16,542 nt of DNA from positions 1 to 16,542 of the forward strand of contig CALKIA010000048.1 in assembly GCA_937988705.1 (NCBI GenBank). The letters run 5' to 3'. The position numbers were made by a program, and so were the translations under genes. The notes under the pieces were generated by a model. It was given only the letters and a program-made list of their open reading frames with translations, did no database searches and had not been told where the DNA came from. How positions within the stretch are numbered: the stretch's first letter is position 1; every line of letters begins with the position of its first letter. This stretch comes from an uncultured Chloroflexota bacterium. GTDB taxonomy: Bacteria > Chloroflexota > Anaerolineae > Aggregatilineales > Phototrophicaceae. Shown piece by piece: positions 14,198 through 16,542 of this stretch.

Positions 14198-16141
14198 TCA
14201 ATAGATTTTTTCCAGAATGAGGTTGAAGTACGTATCGACTTCCGCCGCCCAGCCGACCGGGATGTAAGTGGTGCTGTCCGGTTGGACGACGACCGCCGCG
14301 CCCACGAACCGCGCGCCGGGGTACAGTTGGGCGCGGTCATAGAACGTCATCTCTTTGTTCCCGCCCACCGTTTGCACGGTTACATCCGTGCTGGCTTCAT
14401 TCGGGAACGTCGGTTTTTCGACCATGCCGATCGCCTGTACGCGGGCGGTCACCGCTTCCACTTCGCGATCGCGCAGCGCATACCCGTAGCGTTCGGCGTG
14501 CGCCTCGTGGAACAGGTTCACATAGTTGATGTGATAGGGCACGGTCAATTCGTAGGCTTGCCCGACGTAGCGGACATCGATCTGCGGCGAGAACACCATC
14601 TTGTCGGGCGTGAAGCCCTCGGCTTCGAGATCGTGATGCGCCTGCCGCAGCAGTTGATCGAACACCACCATCATGCTCATCGGGGTGGAACCGAGCACAG
14701 ATTTGCTGTAATCGACCGTGACATCCGCGACCAGCAGACCCAGCGCGCACAACACACCGGGATGCCGCGGGATGATCACGCGGGGGATGTCCAACCCCTC
14801 GGCGACTTTGCAGGCGTGTAAACCGCCCGCGCCGCCGAAGGCGAACAGCGAAAAGCGCCGCGGATCGTACCCGCGTGCGATGGAGACGCGCCGAATCGCG
14901 CGGTCGATGTTGGTGTTGGCGAGGCGAATGATGCCCGCCGCTGCGTCATTGACGGACAGATGCATCGTCTGCGCGAGCTGCGTCAGCGCCCGCTGCGCTC
15001 CGTCGAGATCCAACTGCATCGTCCCGCCGAGGAAGTAACGGCTCACCAGTCGGCCGAGCACGGCGTTCGCATCACTCACGGTCACTTGCTGACCGCCGCG
15101 CCCATACACAATAGGGCCGGGATCCGCGCCCGCGCTTTCCGGGCCGACATGCAGCACGCCGCCGCTGTCCAAGCGGGCAATCGAGCCGCCGCCTGCGCCC
15201 ACCGTCTCGATATCGATTACACGGGTGCGCAGTGGCAGCCCGTCGATTTCGGAATCGGCGCGGCGAATGGGGATACCGGGGCACAGCGCGACATCCGTCG
15301 AGGTGCCGCCCATGTCCAGCGTGATAATGTCGGTGTAGCCCGCCAGTGACGCCAGATGAAACGCGCCGATCACCCCGGCGGCGGGGCCGCTCAACGCCGT
15401 GAGGATCGCCTGTTTGCTGGCCGTCCGCGCGCCGATCACGCCGCCATCCGACTTCATGACGCTCAGTGTATTCGGGGGGAGCGCGCGCTCCAATTCGCCC
15501 AGATACTTGCTCATCACCGGGCGCACATACGCTTCGAGCGCGGCGGTGCTGGTGCGCTCGTATTCGCGGAACTCCGGCAGCACATCCGACGACAGCGCGA
15601 TCTGCTCATCGGTCATCTGCCCGCGGGCGATGATCCGGTCGCGGATCTGCCGCTCGTGCACCGGATTCATGTAGCTGTAGAGCAGCGAGACCGCCACCGC
15701 TTCTACGTCGAGCGCTGCGATGGCGTCCAGCACGCGTTCCAGCGCGTCGCGGTCGAGCGGCGTCAGAATTTTCCCAGTGTGGTCGAGCCGTTCCGGCACT
15801 TCGTAGTTGTGTTCGATCAGCGACGGTGCGATCTGTGGATGCAGCTCATACAGCCCCGGTCGATTTTGGCGGCCGATGAGCAGCAGATCGCGAAAACCCT
15901 CCGTGGTGATCAAGGCGCAGCGGGCGCCTTTGCGTTCCAGAATGGCATTCGTCGCCACCGTCGATCCATGCGCGATCCGCTGAAATACTGTCAGGTCACC
16001 GCCGCTCATGTGCCGCAAGCCCGCGAGCATGGCTTCGGCGGGGTTGCCCGGTGTGCTGAGCAGTTTGTGAATTTTGAGCGATTGGCCGTCGCTGAGGACG
16101 AGATCGGTGAATGTGCCGCCAATATCAACGCCGATGATCAT
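14198..16141 (-). CDS. hyuA: Hydantoinase A/oxoprolinase family subunit
   Basis: A 647-residue HyuA subunit: an ASKHA-fold ATPase that, with HyuB, hydrolyses cyclic amides such as N-methylhydantoin or 5-oxoproline, or acts in carboxylase relatives. Seen: the phosphate-1 motif GVDIGGTFTDLVL at 4-16; HGSTVATNAILERKGAR; SDVLPEFREYERTSTAALEA; the second phosphate motif TLDMGGTSTDVAL with preceding ALSGPAAGVIGA; VGAGGGSIARLDSGGVLHVG followed by ESAGADPGP; and FAFGGAGGLHACKVAEGL. The C-terminal part is shorter than in many HyuA proteins (usually about 680-700 residues). ATG 16141 begins exactly at the family N-terminus; no strong Shine-Dalgarno precedes it, and the VWA gene ends 17 bp upstream, so coupled translation is possible. 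The phoD-like gene begins 19 bp after its stop. Exact substrate unknown. Confidence 0.95.
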   Translation of the reverse strand: MIIGVDIGGTFTDLVLSDGQSLKIHKLLSTPGNPAEAMLAGLRHMSGGDLTVFQRIAHGSTVATNAILERKGARCALITTEGFRDLLLIGRQNRPGLYELHPQIAPSLIEHNYEVPERLDHTGKILTPLDRDALERVLDAIAALDVEAVAVSLLYSYMNPVHERQIRDRIIARGQMTDEQIALSSDVLPEFREYERTSTAALEAYVRPVMSKYLGELERALPPNTLSVMKSDGGVIGARTASKQAILTALSGPAAGVIGAFHLASLAGYTDIITLDMGGTSTDVALCPGIPIRRADSEIDGLPLRTRVIDIETVGAGGGSIARLDSGGVLHVGPESAGADPGPIVYGRGGQQVTVSDANAVLGRLVSRYFLGGTMQLDLDGAQRALTQLAQTMHLSVNDAAAGIIRLANTNIDRAIRRVSIARGYDPRRFSLFAFGGAGGLHACKVAEGLDIPRVIIPRHPGVLCALGLLVADVTVDYSKSVLGSTPMSMMVVFDQLLRQAHHDLEAEGFTPDKMVFSPQIDVRYVGQAYELTVPYHINYVNLFHEAHAERYGYALRDREVEAVTARVQAIGMVEKPTFPNEASTDVTVQTVGGNKEMTFYDRAQLYPGARFVGAAVVVQPDSTTYIPVGWAAEVDTYFNLILEKIY

Positions 16142-16158
16142 AAGCTGGGGTGCTTTCG

Positions 16159-16542
16159 TTAGCGCAGTAGAGGCAGTATCGTAATCGAACGTGCCACGCC
16201 CTGCAATTCCTGAGTGTAAGCAGATTCGCCGGGCAGCACCGCATACAGCTTCAAACCGCTGGCGCGGACTTCCCGCAGCAGATCGGGGTGGGCCGCGCCG
16301 ACGTAACCATCCGTCAGGATCAGGACTTTTTTGAGCGCGGGCTGGGCCGTCAGGGCGTGTACCAGAATGCAGTTGATGTCCGTCCCCTGCGTGGTGCGAA
16401 TCTGTGCCTGCCGCAGTTGCTGGATCGGCAGCGGTTCGACTTTGGTCGAAAACTGGAAGACCAGCGCTTGACCGTGGGCGACATAGGGCAGCAGCAAGCT
16501 GAGTAAATGCGGCAGCAGTTGATTCATCGAGCCGGACACGTC
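16159..16542 (-). CDS. VWA-domain protein, C-terminal part (truncated by window edge)
   Basis: The frame is open to the end of the window. The first codons read DVSGSMNQLL, the metal-binding MIDAS motif DxSxS of von Willebrand factor A domains, so the protein extends beyond the window and the GTG at 16539 is not its start. The other MIDAS parts are present: the Thr in TTQGTDIN and the Asp in LILTDGY. The rest (SGLKLYAVLPGESAYTQELQ and the final ITILPLLR) fits the closing strands and helices of the VWA fold, so the VWA domain is the C-terminal domain. It has 128 residues in view, no membrane segment, and ends 17 bp before hyuA, probably in the same operon. Similar C-terminal VWA domains occur in predicted metal-dependent peptidase-like proteins; the N-terminal part is needed to name this one. 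Confidence 0.85.
   Translation of the reverse strand, partial: DVSGSMNQLLPHLLSLLLPYVAHGQALVFQFSTKVEPLPIQQLRQAQIRTTQGTDINCILVHALTAQPALKKVLILTDGYVGAAHPDLLREVRASGLKLYAVLPGESAYTQELQGVARSITILPLLR

Noticed and set aside
14179..14340. 54-codon N-terminal extension of the phoD-like gene
   Set aside because: It overlaps hyuA coding sequence, is Arg/Ser-rich shadow-frame sequence, and would put the signal peptide in the middle of the protein; ATG 14178 has a good ribosome site.
15356..16162. 268-codon frame opposite hyuA
   Set aside because: Shadow of hyuA, Arg/Ala/His-rich composition and no family similarity.

Overview
The window is 16.5 kb of GC-rich bacterial chromosome, gene-dense on both strands. 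It has no rRNA, complete tRNA, insertion sequence or CRISPR array. The gene set fits an environmental Chloroflexota (Anaerolineae-like) bacterium: a dihydroorotate-dehydrogenase-like flavoprotein beside pyruvate phosphate dikinase, HypA/HypB, a wax-ester-synthase-type acyltransferase, and HyuA/HyuB. Short perfect palindromes lie between several genes. The taxonomic call is an inference from gene content and style, not from a marker gene.

Left part (1-3779, + strand): the 3' part of a dihydroorotate-dehydrogenase-like gene, a long inverted repeat, then a complete ppdK (pyruvate, phosphate dikinase) ending at a strong hairpin terminator. Both genes suit a pyruvate/PEP-centred fermentative or mixotrophic metabolism.

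Centre-left (3882-7929, - strand, read right to left): a stand-alone thioester-reductase-type SDR, a membrane-anchored CocE/NonD-type serine hydrolase, then hypA and hypB, which overlap. HypA and HypB deliver nickel to [NiFe]-hydrogenase (or urease); no structural enzyme gene lies in the window. hypB and ppdK converge on a terminator that looks usable from both sides.

Centre (8118-10928, + strand), divergent from the reductase: a 766-residue WS/DGAT acyltransferase with a long acidic Ala/Glu/Pro/Val linker and a C-terminal SCP2-like lipid-carrier domain, followed by a 109-residue helical, lysine-rich protein resembling a phasin. With the reductase and perhaps the hydrolase, this looks like a neutral-lipid module: acyl thioester reduction to alcohol, esterification to wax ester or triacylglycerol, and inclusion coating. 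This is the most interesting part of the window. The combined function is inference.

Right part (10927-16542, - strand): an apparent operon of a VWA-domain protein (cut by the window edge, its MIDAS motif at the very end), hyuA, a secreted PhoD-family phosphatase/phosphodiesterase, and hyuB. The two Hyu subunits normally form one enzyme, yet the phoD-like gene sits between them with almost no spacing.
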